Assembly: GCA_021791345.1 (NCBI GenBank)
Contig: JAJYWT010000030.1
Coordinates: 1-15,148, forward strand
DNA from: a bacterium
Lineage (GTDB): Bacteria; Chloroflexota; Dormibacteria; UBA8260; Bog-877
DNA: 15,148 nucleotides
Direction of reading: 5' to 3'
Program-made: the position numbers and the translations under genes
Part shown: in pieces, positions 1 through 7,683 of the stretch
How positions within the stretch are numbered: the first letter of the stretch is position 1
How the letters are laid out: each line of letters opens with the position of its first letter
Notes under the pieces: generated by a model
Seen by the model: only the letters and a program-made list of their open reading frames with translations
What the model was told of the DNA's origin: nothing
Database searches by the model: none

Positions 1-204
1 CAGAGGGCGATCTCCGAGCGCCGCAACCAGGCTCTCGTGGGCCAGATGGTGGAGGTCTTGGTGGAGGGCACCGGGCAGGATGGGCGGCCCTATGGCCGGA
101 CGCGCCAGGGCCGCCTGGTGTGGTCCGATCAGGCGGCCGCTCCCGGCGATTTGGTCCAGCTCAGGGTGACCTCAGCCACCGCCTGGCAGCTCATAGCCGG
201 CTGA
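1..204 (+). CDS. miaB: tRNA-2-methylthio-N6-dimethylallyladenosine synthase MiaB, C-terminal end (partial)
   Basis: Frame 1 is open from the left edge to a TGA at 202-204 and encodes the last 67 residues of a longer protein. It begins QRAISERRNQALVGQ and continues with VEVLVEG, a GRTRQGRLVW stretch and a final TAWQLIAG. This is the shape of the TRAM RNA-binding domain that ends MiaB-type radical-SAM methylthiotransferases: the RN..LVG....VLVEG start, a central GRT, and a C-terminal L.G. MiaB adds the 2-methylthio group to i6A37 in tRNAs that read UNN codons. The radical-SAM and Fe-S domains lie outside the window, so a related methylthiotransferase (MtaB or RimO) cannot be excluded from this piece alone. 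miaA four genes downstream in the same operon favours MiaB. It ends 6 bases before mutS, an order (miaB-mutS-mutL-miaA) common in Gram-positive and related bacteria. Confidence 0.8.
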   Translation, partial: QRAISERRNQALVGQMVEVLVEGTGQDGRPYGRTRQGRLVWSDQAAAPGDLVQLRVTSATAWQLIAG

Positions 205-210
205 TCGGGC

Positions 211-2814
211 TTGGCCGAAGCCGCCCCGAAGGAAGCCGCCGTCAACTCCGCTGGAGCCAAGGAGACCCCGGCCTGGCGGCAGTATCTCGCGGCCAAGCGG
301 GACCACCCAGACTGCCTGGTCCTGTTCCGCCTGGGAGACTTCTTCGAGATCTTTGGTGAGGATGCCCAGGAGGCCTCGCGCATTCTCGGGCTGACGCTGA
401 CCGGCCGCGACTTCGGTCGGGGCGGGCGTGTTCCCATGTGCGGGGTCCCGCACCAGAGCGTGCAGGTCCACGCCGGCAAACTCTTGGCCGCAGGCAAACG
501 AGTCGCCATCTGCGACCAGGTTGAGGCTCCCGTCAAGGGCGGCAAGCTGGTGGCGCGACAGGTGGTGCGCGTGCTCACCCCGGGGACCCTGGTCGAGGAT
601 TCCCTGCTCGACCCGAAGTTGCCCCGGCGCTGCGCCGGTTTGCTGGCGGTGGACGAAGGAGTCGGGATCGCGGTGGTCGACTTCAGCGCCGCAGAGTGTG
701 TCCTGACGTTCCGGCTAGCGTCGGCAGCGCCCGGGGACCTCGTCGACGAACTCCGGGTGTGGGACGTGGCGGAGCTGGTGGTGCGGGAAGACCAGAGCTC
801 GCGGTTCGTGCTGCCAGCCATCTCCCAGAGCACCCGCCGGATCGGCGACTTCGGGATCGAGGCGGGCAGGGAGCTGCTGGACGGAGCCGGGGTCCTGGTC
901 CCGCAGCAGGCCCCATCCCAGCTGGCGGATGCCGCGCTGATGGCCCTGGCGGCGGTCGCCGCTCATGGCTTCGCCGGTAACCTCTCCCTGCGGACTTCCG
1001 GCCTGCGAGTCACCTGGCGCCTGCCCGGCCAGGTTATGGAGTTGGACGCCAGCACCGTCCGCAATCTGGAGCTGCTGGAGCCGGCCGGCGAGTCGGGGTC
1101 CTCGCTGCTCGGCATGGTGGATCGTACGACCACAGCACCGGGCGGGCGCCTGCTCCGCGGATGGCTTCGGGCGCCTCTGGTCGACCTGCACCAGCTGCGG
1201 GAGCGTCAAATGGCGGTCGGCGAGATGGTGGCGCGTGGTTTCGACCGCGAGGAGCTGCGTGGGCTGATGCGCCGGTGCCGGGATCTGGAACGGCTGAGCG
1301 GGCGCTGTGTCCAGGGCCTCGCAGGTCCGCGTGACCTGCAGCAGCTGGCCCAGACCGTCCGGTTGCTCCCGGAGCTGGCAGCGCGCTTGGAGCCAACGCA
1401 GGCCGGCCCCCTTCAGGCGCTGATACCAGAGCTGCTGCAGGCACCGATCGGGCTGGCCGATCAAATCGAGGCGGCGCTGGTGGACGAGCCCCCGGTGCTG
1501 GCCCGTGACGGCGGCTTCATCCGCGGTGGCTATGACGCGGAGCTGGACGAAGTTGTGGCAGGGGGTGCTGCCGCCCGGGACTACATCTCCTCGTTGGAGG
1601 CCAGGGAGCGAGAACGCACCGGGATCAAGGGTCTCAAGGTGGGATACAACCGCGTGTTCGGGTACTACCTCGAGATTCGGGGCGGCCAGCACCCGAGTCT
1701 CCCACCGGAATACGTGCGACGGCAGACCCTCGTCGGAGCCGAGCGGTACGTCACCGCCGAGATGAAGGACCGGGAGGCCGTGGTCCTCACATCGCGGGAG
1801 ATGGCTCTGGAGCGCGAGCAGGCAATCCTGCGCGAGCTCGTCAGCGCGGCCGGGGCCCACGCGCGCCAGCTGGGCCGGTGCAGCGCCGCGCTGGCCGAGC
1901 TGGACTGCCTGCTCACCCTGGCCAGCGTGACCGCGGATCAGGGTTGGGTCATCCCCGAGATCGATGGCTCCAGATCCATGGTGCTGACACAAGGCCGACA
2001 TCCGCTGGTGGAGGAGGCCCTCGGCGCGGGCCGATTCGTGCCCAACGATGTCACGATGGACGGAGAGTCGGAGCGGATCTGGCTGATCACCGGGCCCAAC
2101 ATGGCGGGCAAGTCCACCTTCCTGCGCCAGGTGGCGGTCATTTGCCTGCTTGGCCAGGTGGGTTTCGGGGTACCGTGCCGGGAGGCTCGCTGGGGTCTCG
2201 TTGACCGGATATTCACGCGCGTGGGAGCGCAGGACGACCTGACCGGCGGCCGGAGCACGTTCATGGTGGAGATGACCGAGGTGGCGCAGATCCTGCGGCG
2301 AGCCACGCCACGAAGCCTGCTGGTGCTGGATGAGGTGGGCCGGGGCACGAGCACATACGACGGAATGAGCCTGGCGCAGGCGATTCTGGAGTACCTCCAC
2401 GACACGCCGTCGGTGGCCGCCCGCACTCTCTTCTCGACCCACTACCACGAGTTGACGGCCCTGGACCGCCTGCCGGCGCTGCGCAATTACCGCGCCGAGG
2501 TCGTCGAGGACGAGCTGAGTGGTGAGGTCACCTTCCTCCACATCATGGTTCCCGGGGGTGCGGATCGCTCCTACGGCATTCACGTGGCAAGGTTGGCCGG
2601 GCTTCCCCCGGAGGTGCTGGAGCGAGCCCAGGTGATCCTCAGAGAGCTGGAGTCCAAGCGTCCATTGGCCGAGGAGGTTGCGGTTGGTCAGCAGCTGACG
2701 CTACCTCTGACCAGTGCCCATCCGATGGTCGAGGAGCTGAGAGCGATAGAGGTGGACCGCATGACCCCGCTTGAGGCACTACAGAAGCTTGCCGAGTGGC
2801 AGAAGCAAGCATGA
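211..2814 (+). CDS. mutS: DNA mismatch recognition ATPase MutS
   Basis: MutS recognises mismatches and small loops in DNA and, with ATP, recruits MutL. The 867-residue product is full length for the family. Near the N-terminus the mismatch-binding Phe-X-Glu motif is present in LGDFFEIF (F44, E46), followed by connector and lever/clamp regions. The C-terminal ABC-type ATPase has Walker A GPNMAGKST (628-636), the signature region GGRSTF, Walker B LLVLDEVGRGTS (D707, E708) and the FSTHYHEL switch. Near the C-terminus QLTLPL resembles a beta-clamp-binding peptide, before the helix-turn-helix dimerisation end that finishes LAEWQKQA. The start is TTG 211, because the upstream frame soon stops and the TPAWRQYLAAK segment matches the usual MutS N-terminus. 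No good Shine-Dalgarno precedes it, so coupling to miaB, 6 bases upstream, is likely. The stop overlaps the mutL start as ATGA. Confidence 0.97.
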   Translation: MAEAAPKEAAVNSAGAKETPAWRQYLAAKRDHPDCLVLFRLGDFFEIFGEDAQEASRILGLTLTGRDFGRGGRVPMCGVPHQSVQVHAGKLLAAGKRVAICDQVEAPVKGGKLVARQVVRVLTPGTLVEDSLLDPKLPRRCAGLLAVDEGVGIAVVDFSAAECVLTFRLASAAPGDLVDELRVWDVAELVVREDQSSRFVLPAISQSTRRIGDFGIEAGRELLDGAGVLVPQQAPSQLADAALMALAAVAAHGFAGNLSLRTSGLRVTWRLPGQVMELDASTVRNLELLEPAGESGSSLLGMVDRTTTAPGGRLLRGWLRAPLVDLHQLRERQMAVGEMVARGFDREELRGLMRRCRDLERLSGRCVQGLAGPRDLQQLAQTVRLLPELAARLEPTQAGPLQALIPELLQAPIGLADQIEAALVDEPPVLARDGGFIRGGYDAELDEVVAGGAAARDYISSLEARERERTGIKGLKVGYNRVFGYYLEIRGGQHPSLPPEYVRRQTLVGAERYVTAEMKDREAVVLTSREMALEREQAILRELVSAAGAHARQLGRCSAALAELDCLLTLASVTADQGWVIPEIDGSRSMVLTQGRHPLVEEALGAGRFVPNDVTMDGESERIWLITGPNMAGKSTFLRQVAVICLLGQVGFGVPCREARWGLVDRIFTRVGAQDDLTGGRSTFMVEMTEVAQILRRATPRSLLVLDEVGRGTSTYDGMSLAQAILEYLHDTPSVAARTLFSTHYHELTALDRLPALRNYRAEVVEDELSGEVTFLHIMVPGGADRSYGIHVARLAGLPPEVLERAQVILRELESKRPLAEEVAVGQQLTLPLTSAHPMVEELRAIEVDRMTPLEALQKLAEWQKQA

Positions 2815-4550
2815 ACGCGGCCGAGCCAGGGGACGCCCCGGACGGGGGTCGGATCCGGCTGCTCGCGGCCGAAGTTGCTGAGGCAATCGCGGCCGGCGAA
2901 GTGATCGACAGGCCGGCCTCGGCGGTGAAGGAGCTGTTGGAGAACTCTGTCGACGCCGGGGCAACCCGGGTCGTGGTCGAGATCGAGGGCGGCGGGGTGG
3001 ATCTCATCCGGGTGGTGGATGACGGGTCCGGCATGACCGCGGCGGAGCTGGAGGTCGCCTTCCAGCGCCACGCGACCAGCAAGCTCAGCACCATCGAGGA
3101 CCTTTCGCGACTCCGGACCCTTGGCTTTCGAGGGGAGGCGTTGGCGAGCATCGCCGCAGTCGCCCAGGTCACGGTGATCAGCAGGACGCGGGGCAGCAGC
3201 CGAGCGTACTCGCTGACCATTGACGCAGGCCGACGGCGCGGCCCCAGTGTCACCGCAGGCCCCCCAGGCACATCGATCACCTGCCGCTCGCTGTTCCACA
3301 CCATGCCGGCCCGGCGGGCGTTTCTCAGATCAGCTCGCGCCGAGGCGTCCGCGTGCGCGAGGGTCGTCACCGAGGCGGCCCTCAGCCGTCCCGATCTGCA
3401 CCTTGAGCTCAGGTCCCAGGGGCGGCGCGTGTTCTCCGCCCCGGGGTCGGGATCACTGGTCGATGCGACGACTGCCGTGTTCGGCATTGAGGCGGGGGCG
3501 GGGCTGCTGGAGGTCGACCATACGGAGCAGCAGCTGAGGGTCCGAGGCCTGATCGGACCGCCGCAGTCCGCCCGACCCAGCCGCCAAGCGCTCGTGGAGA
3601 TGGTGAATGGCCGCCGCGTCCACCACCGCGGGATCGAAGCCGCAGTCGTGGCCGCCTACCGGGGACTGTTGCCAGCAGACCGCTTCCCCCTGGCTGTCCT
3701 TGACATCCAGCTCGATCCAAGCTTGGCGGATGTGAATGTGCACCCGACCAAACGCGAGGTGAGGTTCAAGGATGAGGGGGCGGTGTTCGAGCTCGTCCAG
3801 CGCGCCTGTTGGGAAGCCCTGCAGGGCAGTCGTCCCCGATCGCTGGTACTTCCCGCCACTGCATCGGTAGAGACGCGGGCCGAGCAGCTGCCCCTTTCCC
3901 AGTTCCGAGGCGCGGGCGATGGGGTGTCGACCTTTGAACCATCGACTCCCGGCCCGGCACTCTCCGAAGCCGGCATGTGGAGCTATCTGGGCCAGGCTCA
4001 CAACCGCTATCTGCTGGCTCAGACGACCTCCGGTCTGGCTGTCATCGATCAGCATGCCGCCCACGAGAAGATCCTTTACGAGCGCTGGTGGGAGGAGTTG
4101 GATGAGGAGTCGGGAAGGCCGCACGCGGCCCAGGGGCTCCTCGAACCGGTCCTGGTCGAGATCCCCGAGGGCCTGCTGGACCAGGCGGGTGTCGGGGGGG
4201 TCAATCTGGCGCGCCTGGGCTTCGATGTCGAGCCCTTCGGACCGGCGACGCTTCGCTGCACGGCTGCACCCGTCGGTCTGCCGGTCAGCCTGGTGTCCAC
4301 GACCGTCTTGGATGTGCTCGAGATCAGCAGGCAGGGGACGATCGGAGGAGCGGATGGGCGCCATCGGTTGGCGGCATCCCTTGCTTGCCACAGCGCAGTC
4401 CGCTTCGGGGACCGCCTGGATCCCTCCCAGGCCCGAGCCTTGATCGCTGATCTGGCGACCACTCGAGGTGGCGTCACCTGCCCGCACGGCCGGCCGGCCA
4501 TCCTGCTGTTGTCGGAGTCCCAGCTGCTTGGGGCCTTTCATCGAAGATGA
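2811..4550 (+). CDS. mutL: DNA mismatch repair protein MutL, endonuclease type
   Basis: MutL links mismatch recognition by MutS to strand incision and excision. The 579-residue product has the GHKL ATPase N-domain: IAAGEVIDRPASAVKELLEN (catalytic E41, Mg-binding N45), VVDDGSGM (68-75) and TLGFRGEAL. After a variable linker (about 340-390) comes the C-terminal nuclease domain with the metal-binding DQHA-x2-E-x4-E motif (D413, E419, E424), ACHSAVRFGD, CPHGRP (C557) and a terminal FHRR. This set marks MutL proteins that nick DNA themselves in bacteria without MutH. QGLLEP (441-446) sits where Bacillus MutL has its QEMIVP beta-clamp contact. I chose ATG 2811, which overlaps the mutS stop (ATGA), over an in-frame GTG at 2796 inside mutS. 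There is only a weak upstream AGAAG, so translational coupling is likely. The stop overlaps the miaA start by ATGA. Confidence 0.97.
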   Translation: MNAAEPGDAPDGGRIRLLAAEVAEAIAAGEVIDRPASAVKELLENSVDAGATRVVVEIEGGGVDLIRVVDDGSGMTAAELEVAFQRHATSKLSTIEDLSRLRTLGFRGEALASIAAVAQVTVISRTRGSSRAYSLTIDAGRRRGPSVTAGPPGTSITCRSLFHTMPARRAFLRSARAEASACARVVTEAALSRPDLHLELRSQGRRVFSAPGSGSLVDATTAVFGIEAGAGLLEVDHTEQQLRVRGLIGPPQSARPSRQALVEMVNGRRVHHRGIEAAVVAAYRGLLPADRFPLAVLDIQLDPSLADVNVHPTKREVRFKDEGAVFELVQRACWEALQGSRPRSLVLPATASVETRAEQLPLSQFRGAGDGVSTFEPSTPGPALSEAGMWSYLGQAHNRYLLAQTTSGLAVIDQHAAHEKILYERWWEELDEESGRPHAAQGLLEPVLVEIPEGLLDQAGVGGVNLARLGFDVEPFGPATLRCTAAPVGLPVSLVSTTVLDVLEISRQGTIGGADGRHRLAASLACHSAVRFGDRLDPSQARALIADLATTRGGVTCPHGRPAILLLSESQLLGAFHRR

Positions 4551-5467
4551 CTCAAGTCGCGTCCGAGGCCGTGCTCGCCGTCATGGGCCCGACCGCGGCT
4601 GGCAAGACGGCCCTGGCGGTGGCGCTGGCGCGCGCGGTGGGCGGCGAGCTGATCAACGCCGACTCGCGGCAGGCGATCGCCGAACTCAGGATTGGGGTCT
4701 GCAAGCCGACCCCCGGTGAACTTGGCGGGGTGCCCTGCCATGGGCTGGACTGGCGGCGCCTAGGTGAGCCCTTCACGGTGGCTGAGTTCGTCGCACTGGC
4801 TTCCAGGCAGCTGGCACAGTGCCGCGAGCGGGAGCAGGCTCCCATCCTGGTCGGGGGGACCGGTCTGTACGTTCGAGCCCTCCTGGAAGGGTTCGACTTC
4901 GGGGTCGCAGGTGAGCCACTGCCCTCACCTCGAGACCCCGGGGGGGAGGATCTTGCCCAGGCGCTGGCTGAGCTCGAGCGCCTCTCGCCGGCGAAATACC
5001 TTGAGGTGGACCGCCGCAACCCCCGGCGAGTCTTCCGTGCGTTGGCTCTGGCCAGATCCGGAGTGGCTGCGGCCAAGGTGCGGCCGGGGTGGCGAGCGCT
5101 CAGGCTGGGCTGCATGGTCCCGCCGGAGGTGTTGCGCGGTAGAATCAGCCGCCGGTCCGACCAACTGGTTGGCGCTGCCTTGCGGCAGGAGGTGGAGGCG
5201 CTCCTGGACGCCGGGTTTCCTCCGTCCACGATCGCCGAGGCGGCGATCGGCTACCGAGAGGCGCTCGCCTGGATCCAGGGCGCGGTGAGCCGGGAAGGGG
5301 CGGTCGCTCAGGTGGCCCAGCGGACCTGGCGCTACGCCCGCAGCCAGATGACATGGCTGCGGAAGGAACCCGATCTGGTATGGATTGACGGAACCGCCGA
5401 CCTGGGCAAGATGCTGGAGTCGGCGCTGCAACTGGTTGAGCGGCGCTTCACCAAGGAGGCAATTTGA
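4547..5467 (+). CDS. miaA: tRNA dimethylallyltransferase MiaA
   Basis: MiaA transfers dimethylallyl from DMAPP to N6 of A37 in tRNAs reading UNN codons; MiaB then thiomethylates the product. At 306 residues it has normal length. Visible motifs are P-loop GPTAAGKT (14-21), NADSRQ (DSRQ at 39-42), a PFTVAEF segment, GGTGLYVRALL (103-113), NPRRVFRAL and, near the end, RTWRYARSQMTWLRKE, matching the usual TRRYAKRQLTWFR signature. The stretch after DSRQ reads AIAELRIGVCKP where many homologues have VYRxMDIGTAKP, and SQ replaces RQ near the C-terminus. The protein is therefore a somewhat divergent member, but the P-loop and DSRQ remain and no frameshift is seen. ATG 4547 overlaps the mutL TGA, and the gene ends by overlapping the hflX TTG. 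No hfq lies between miaA and hflX, unlike in enterobacteria. Confidence 0.95.
   Translation: MTQVASEAVLAVMGPTAAGKTALAVALARAVGGELINADSRQAIAELRIGVCKPTPGELGGVPCHGLDWRRLGEPFTVAEFVALASRQLAQCREREQAPILVGGTGLYVRALLEGFDFGVAGEPLPSPRDPGGEDLAQALAELERLSPAKYLEVDRRNPRRVFRALALARSGVAAAKVRPGWRALRLGCMVPPEVLRGRISRRSDQLVGAALRQEVEALLDAGFPPSTIAEAAIGYREALAWIQGAVSREGAVAQVAQRTWRYARSQMTWLRKEPDLVWIDGTADLGKMLESALQLVERRFTKEAI
5453..5459 (+). promoter_or_regulatory. Shine-Dalgarno deciding the TTG start of hflX
   Basis: AAGGAGG lies inside the last codons of miaA, 4 bases before TTG 5464. It is the strongest ribosome-binding site seen in this operon. It supports initiation at a TTG that overlaps the miaA stop (TTGA) over a later start. 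Confidence 0.75.
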
Positions 5468-6825
5468 CAGCTCGGGGCTCAGGTAACCAACCGGGCAAGG
5501 CTCGCTTCACGGTCTTCGACGAGTCCATGCAGGCGCGCGGTGAGCGGGCCTTCCTGCTCGGGTGGGCACCGACCGAGCAGGCGTTGCGCGCGGTTGAGGA
5601 GGAGATGGAGGAACTGCGGGAGCTCGCCCTGACCGCCGGAGCTCAGATCGTCGGCTCGGATATTCAGCGGAGGGCCCAGGTCGATCCGGGACTGTTCTTC
5701 GGACGGGGCAAGGTGGAAGAGGTCACCTCGCTGCGCGAGAGCCTAGACTTCGGCCTGCTCATCACCAACGACGAACTGTCGCCCCGCCAGCAGCGCAACC
5801 TGGAGGAGGCCACGGGGGTGCCCATCGTCGATCGCACCGGCTTGATCCTCGACATCTTCGCGCAGCATGCCCGCTCCCGTGAGGGGCGGATCCAGGTGGA
5901 GGCGGCGCAACTCCGACACCTGTTGCCCAGGCTCGCAGGCTCGGCGGGCTTGTCTCGGCTCGGAGGTGGCATTGGCACCAGGGGACCCGGCGAGCAGAAG
6001 CTGGAGACCGATCGGCGCCGGATCAGGACCCGGCTGGCGTCGCTGGAGCGCTCAATCCGCCAGTTGGCGGAGGAGCGGGCCCTGCACCGCGCAGGTCGTC
6101 GCCGGCTCCCATTCCGCTCGGTAGCGCTGGTCGGCTACACCAATGCGGGTAAGTCGTCTCTGCTCAACGCCCTCACCCGGGGCGGGGCGCTGGCGGAGAA
6201 CCAACTGTTCGCGACCTTGGACCCGACCACCAGAGCGGTCGCCCTACCGGGAGGACAGCCCTGTTTGCTGATTGACACGGTGGGGTTCATCCAGAAGCTG
6301 CCCCACGAGCTGGTGGCGGCGTTCCACGCCACCCTGGAAGAGGTCCAGGAGGCCGACCTGATCGTCCATGTCCTGGATGCCAGTCGGGCTGGAGCCGAGC
6401 GCAGACTGGAGACCGTGCATGCCACCCTCGATGAGCTCGGTCTCTCCGACCGTCCCATGCTGCTGGCGGTCAACAAGGCCGACCTATGCTCTCCCGATGC
6501 TCGCCTGCGCTTGCAGATGTTCGCCCCGGAGCCGTATCTGGGAAGTCAGCTGGTCAGTGCCCACACCGGGTACGGGCTCGAGTCCCTCCGGGACAAGATC
6601 GGGGAGGCGCTGGGCCGCGAGATGGAGCCCGTGGAGACCACGATTCCGTACCGCCATCTGCACATCCTCACCCGCTGGCGGCGCTATGGCGTGGTCGAAT
6701 TCGAGCAGTTCACCGCGCTTGGCGTCCACGTGCGGGGACGTGTCCCGCACGCTCTGGGCGGTCAGCTGAGCAAGCTGATCGGCGGGCCGGATGCCGAGGT
6801 GGCGATGGAGCCGCCCCCGGCCTGA
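5464..6825 (+). CDS. hflX: ribosome-associated GTPase HflX
   Basis: HflX is a cytoplasmic GTPase that binds the 50S subunit and, in studied bacteria, splits stalled or hibernating 70S ribosomes under stress. The 453-residue product has the HflX N-domain with VDPGLFFGRGKVEEV and NDELSPRQQRNLEEATGVPI, then the glycine-rich linker GGGIGTRGPGE (167-177) and a coiled-coil-like arginine/glutamate helix. The G domain has G1 GYTNAGKSS (224-232), the FATLDPTTR switch I, G3 DTVGFIQKLPHELV (from D271) and G4 NKAD (337-340). About 70 C-terminal residues complete it. TTG 5464 is chosen because AAGGAGG precedes it and it overlaps the miaA stop. It is the last gene of the operon and ends 24 bases from the convergent lexA stop. 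Confidence 0.96.
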   Translation: MTARGSGNQPGKARFTVFDESMQARGERAFLLGWAPTEQALRAVEEEMEELRELALTAGAQIVGSDIQRRAQVDPGLFFGRGKVEEVTSLRESLDFGLLITNDELSPRQQRNLEEATGVPIVDRTGLILDIFAQHARSREGRIQVEAAQLRHLLPRLAGSAGLSRLGGGIGTRGPGEQKLETDRRRIRTRLASLERSIRQLAEERALHRAGRRRLPFRSVALVGYTNAGKSSLLNALTRGGALAENQLFATLDPTTRAVALPGGQPCLLIDTVGFIQKLPHELVAAFHATLEEVQEADLIVHVLDASRAGAERRLETVHATLDELGLSDRPMLLAVNKADLCSPDARLRLQMFAPEPYLGSQLVSAHTGYGLESLRDKIGEALGREMEPVETTIPYRHLHILTRWRRYGVVEFEQFTALGVHVRGRVPHALGGQLSKLIGGPDAEVAMEPPPA

Positions 6826-6842
6826 GTCATGAGGGCGGGCTC
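6808..6842. terminator. possible bidirectional stem-loop between hflX and lexA
   Basis: GAGCCGCCC at 6808-6816 can pair with GGGCGGGCTC at 6833-6842, giving 5 + 4 GC-rich pairs with one bulged base and a loop of about 16 bases. It spans the convergent hflX/lexA junction and could stop transcription from either side. There is no run of T on either flank, so a classic intrinsic terminator is not proven and the pairing may be chance in GC-rich DNA. Confidence 0.35.
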
Positions 6843-6849
6843 GGTCAGC

Positions 6850-7479
6850 TCACGCGCGCAGGAGCCGGATCACCGCCGACACCCTACCCTCCACCTTGGC
6901 GTCCTTGACGACGATCGGCTCATAGGTTGGGTTCGAAGGCTGCAGCCGCACCTGTCCGGGTTCCTTGTAGATTCGTTTGACCGTGACCTCGGCATCCCCG
7001 GTGGTCGAGTTCTCCAGCCTCACGACGGCCAGGGATCCGTTGGGGGCGTCGGTGCCGGGCTTGACGACCACAAGGTCGCCGTCGAAGATCCCGTCCCCGA
7101 TCATGCTGTCGCCCTTGACTCGCAGCACGAAGGATCCCTCATCGCCGGCGATTTCAGGGCCGAGCGACAAGTGATCCTCCACGTTCTGTTCCGCCAGGAT
7201 CGGCGCCCCGGCTGCGACCTGGCCTACCACGGGAAGTGAAAAGGCGCTCAGTCGCTGGCCAAATGAGTCCGTCAGACTCACCGTCCGCGACTTGGTGGGG
7301 TCGCGTCGAATCACCCCCTTGCGTTCCATGACATTTAGGTGGTTCTGGACCGTGGAGCTCGAGCTCAGCCCGACGGCGTCCCCGATCTCACGAACCGACG
7401 GGGGGTACTCCCCGCGGCGTGCGCGGGCGCGCAGGTATTCGACGATCTCCTGTTGGCGGGGAGAGAGGGCTTCTCTCAT
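6850..7479 (-). CDS. lexA: SOS repressor LexA
   Basis: LexA represses DNA-damage genes; RecA filaments trigger its self-cleavage. From ATG 7479 the protein has 209 residues. It has an N-terminal winged helix (LSPRQQEIVEYLRARA, PPSVREIGDAVGLSSSSTVQNHL), a linker, and the S24 peptidase core. The cleavage bond is A90-G91 in VGQVAAGAP, the nucleophile S125 is in GDSMIGDGI, and the general base K168 is in VTVKRIYKE. All catalytic parts are intact. The frame is open further upstream to 7539, but those 20 codons run into the operator, and AGGAGG lies 6 bases before ATG 7479, so that start is preferred. The gene is convergent with hflX and divergent from a membrane-protein gene. LexA-box-like sequences in its own promoter point to autoregulation, as is usual for lexA. 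Confidence 0.97.
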   Translation of the reverse strand: MREALSPRQQEIVEYLRARARRGEYPPSVREIGDAVGLSSSSTVQNHLNVMERKGVIRRDPTKSRTVSLTDSFGQRLSAFSLPVVGQVAAGAPILAEQNVEDHLSLGPEIAGDEGSFVLRVKGDSMIGDGIFDGDLVVVKPGTDAPNGSLAVVRLENSTTGDAEVTVKRIYKEPGQVRLQPSNPTYEPIVVKDAKVEGRVSAVIRLLRA

Positions 7480-7485
7480 GGGTGA

Positions 7486-7491
7486 CCTCCT
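7486..7491 (-). promoter_or_regulatory. Shine-Dalgarno of lexA
   Basis: On the minus strand AGGAGG precedes ATG 7479 by 6 bases. It fixes the lexA start and argues against the 20-codon N-terminal extension that is open upstream. Confidence 0.85.
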
Positions 7492-7510
7492 GAACTGCGG
7501 TACCGCCATA

Positions 7511-7524
7511 AGAACATATGGTCG
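7511..7524. promoter_or_regulatory. LexA box (SOS operator) in the lexA promoter
   Basis: The plus strand reads AGAACATATGGTCG, that is GAAC-N4-GGTC. Against the Bacillus LexA/DinR consensus CGAACRNRYGTTYC the minus strand (CGACCATATGTTCT) matches 12 of 14 positions. It begins 5 bases downstream of the predicted -10 of lexA, so it would cover the transcription start, the usual place for an autoregulatory operator. One half-site (GACC) is imperfect. Confidence 0.7.
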
Positions 7525-7529
7525 AAGCG

Positions 7530-7558
7530 ATCTTAGCACCCGCTGGCCCGCCGCACAA
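7530..7558 (-). promoter_or_regulatory. predicted lexA promoter
   Basis: On the minus strand TTGTGC (7553-7558) and TAAGAT (7530-7535) are separated by 17 bases. The -10 carries an extended TGC just upstream (TGCTAAGAT). The -35 matches 3 of 6 and the -10 matches 4 of 6 of the sigma70 consensus. The LexA box follows directly downstream. Predicted from sequence only. Confidence 0.5.
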
Positions 7559-7568
7559 ACTGGTGTTC
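7557..7568. promoter_or_regulatory. possible second LexA operator
   Basis: The minus strand reads GAACACCAGTTT, a GAAC-N4-GTTT arrangement like the box at the LysM gene. It overlaps the predicted -35 of lexA, and its centre is 45 bases from the first box. It fits the Bacillus consensus less well (about 10 of 14), so it is tentative. It could also touch expression of the divergent membrane-protein gene. Confidence 0.35.
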
Positions 7569-7683
7569 ACAAACGTCTGGGCCCACGGCCGAAGTACTGG
7601 TCGGCGCGGTCCCGGAGGGCGATTTCCCCGGCGCGTCCACTTTGACTGCAGCGGTCCGAGCGATCAGACTGGGAGGCGACTTC

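Noticed and set aside
715..2583. A 622-codon open frame on the minus strand inside mutS
   Set aside because: It is fully antisense to an unambiguous mutS, has no family motif, and long antisense frames are expected in GC-rich genes.
3453..4541. A 362-codon open frame on the minus strand inside mutL
   Set aside because: Antisense shadow of mutL, which has all its motifs; no recognisable domain or ribosome-binding site.
6198..6210. GAAC-N5-GTTC inside hflX as a LexA box
   Set aside because: The spacer is 5 instead of 4 bases and it lies mid-gene with no promoter.
7480..7539. N-terminal 20-residue extension of LexA
   Set aside because: AGGAGG lies right before ATG 7479, the extension covers the predicted operator, and LexA proteins usually begin just before the LSPRQ.EI helix.
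7642..7670. TTGACT with a -10-like CAGACT as promoter of the membrane-protein gene
   Set aside because: The -10 match is only 3 of 6, and the resulting start would lie beyond the ribosome-binding site at 7671-7676.
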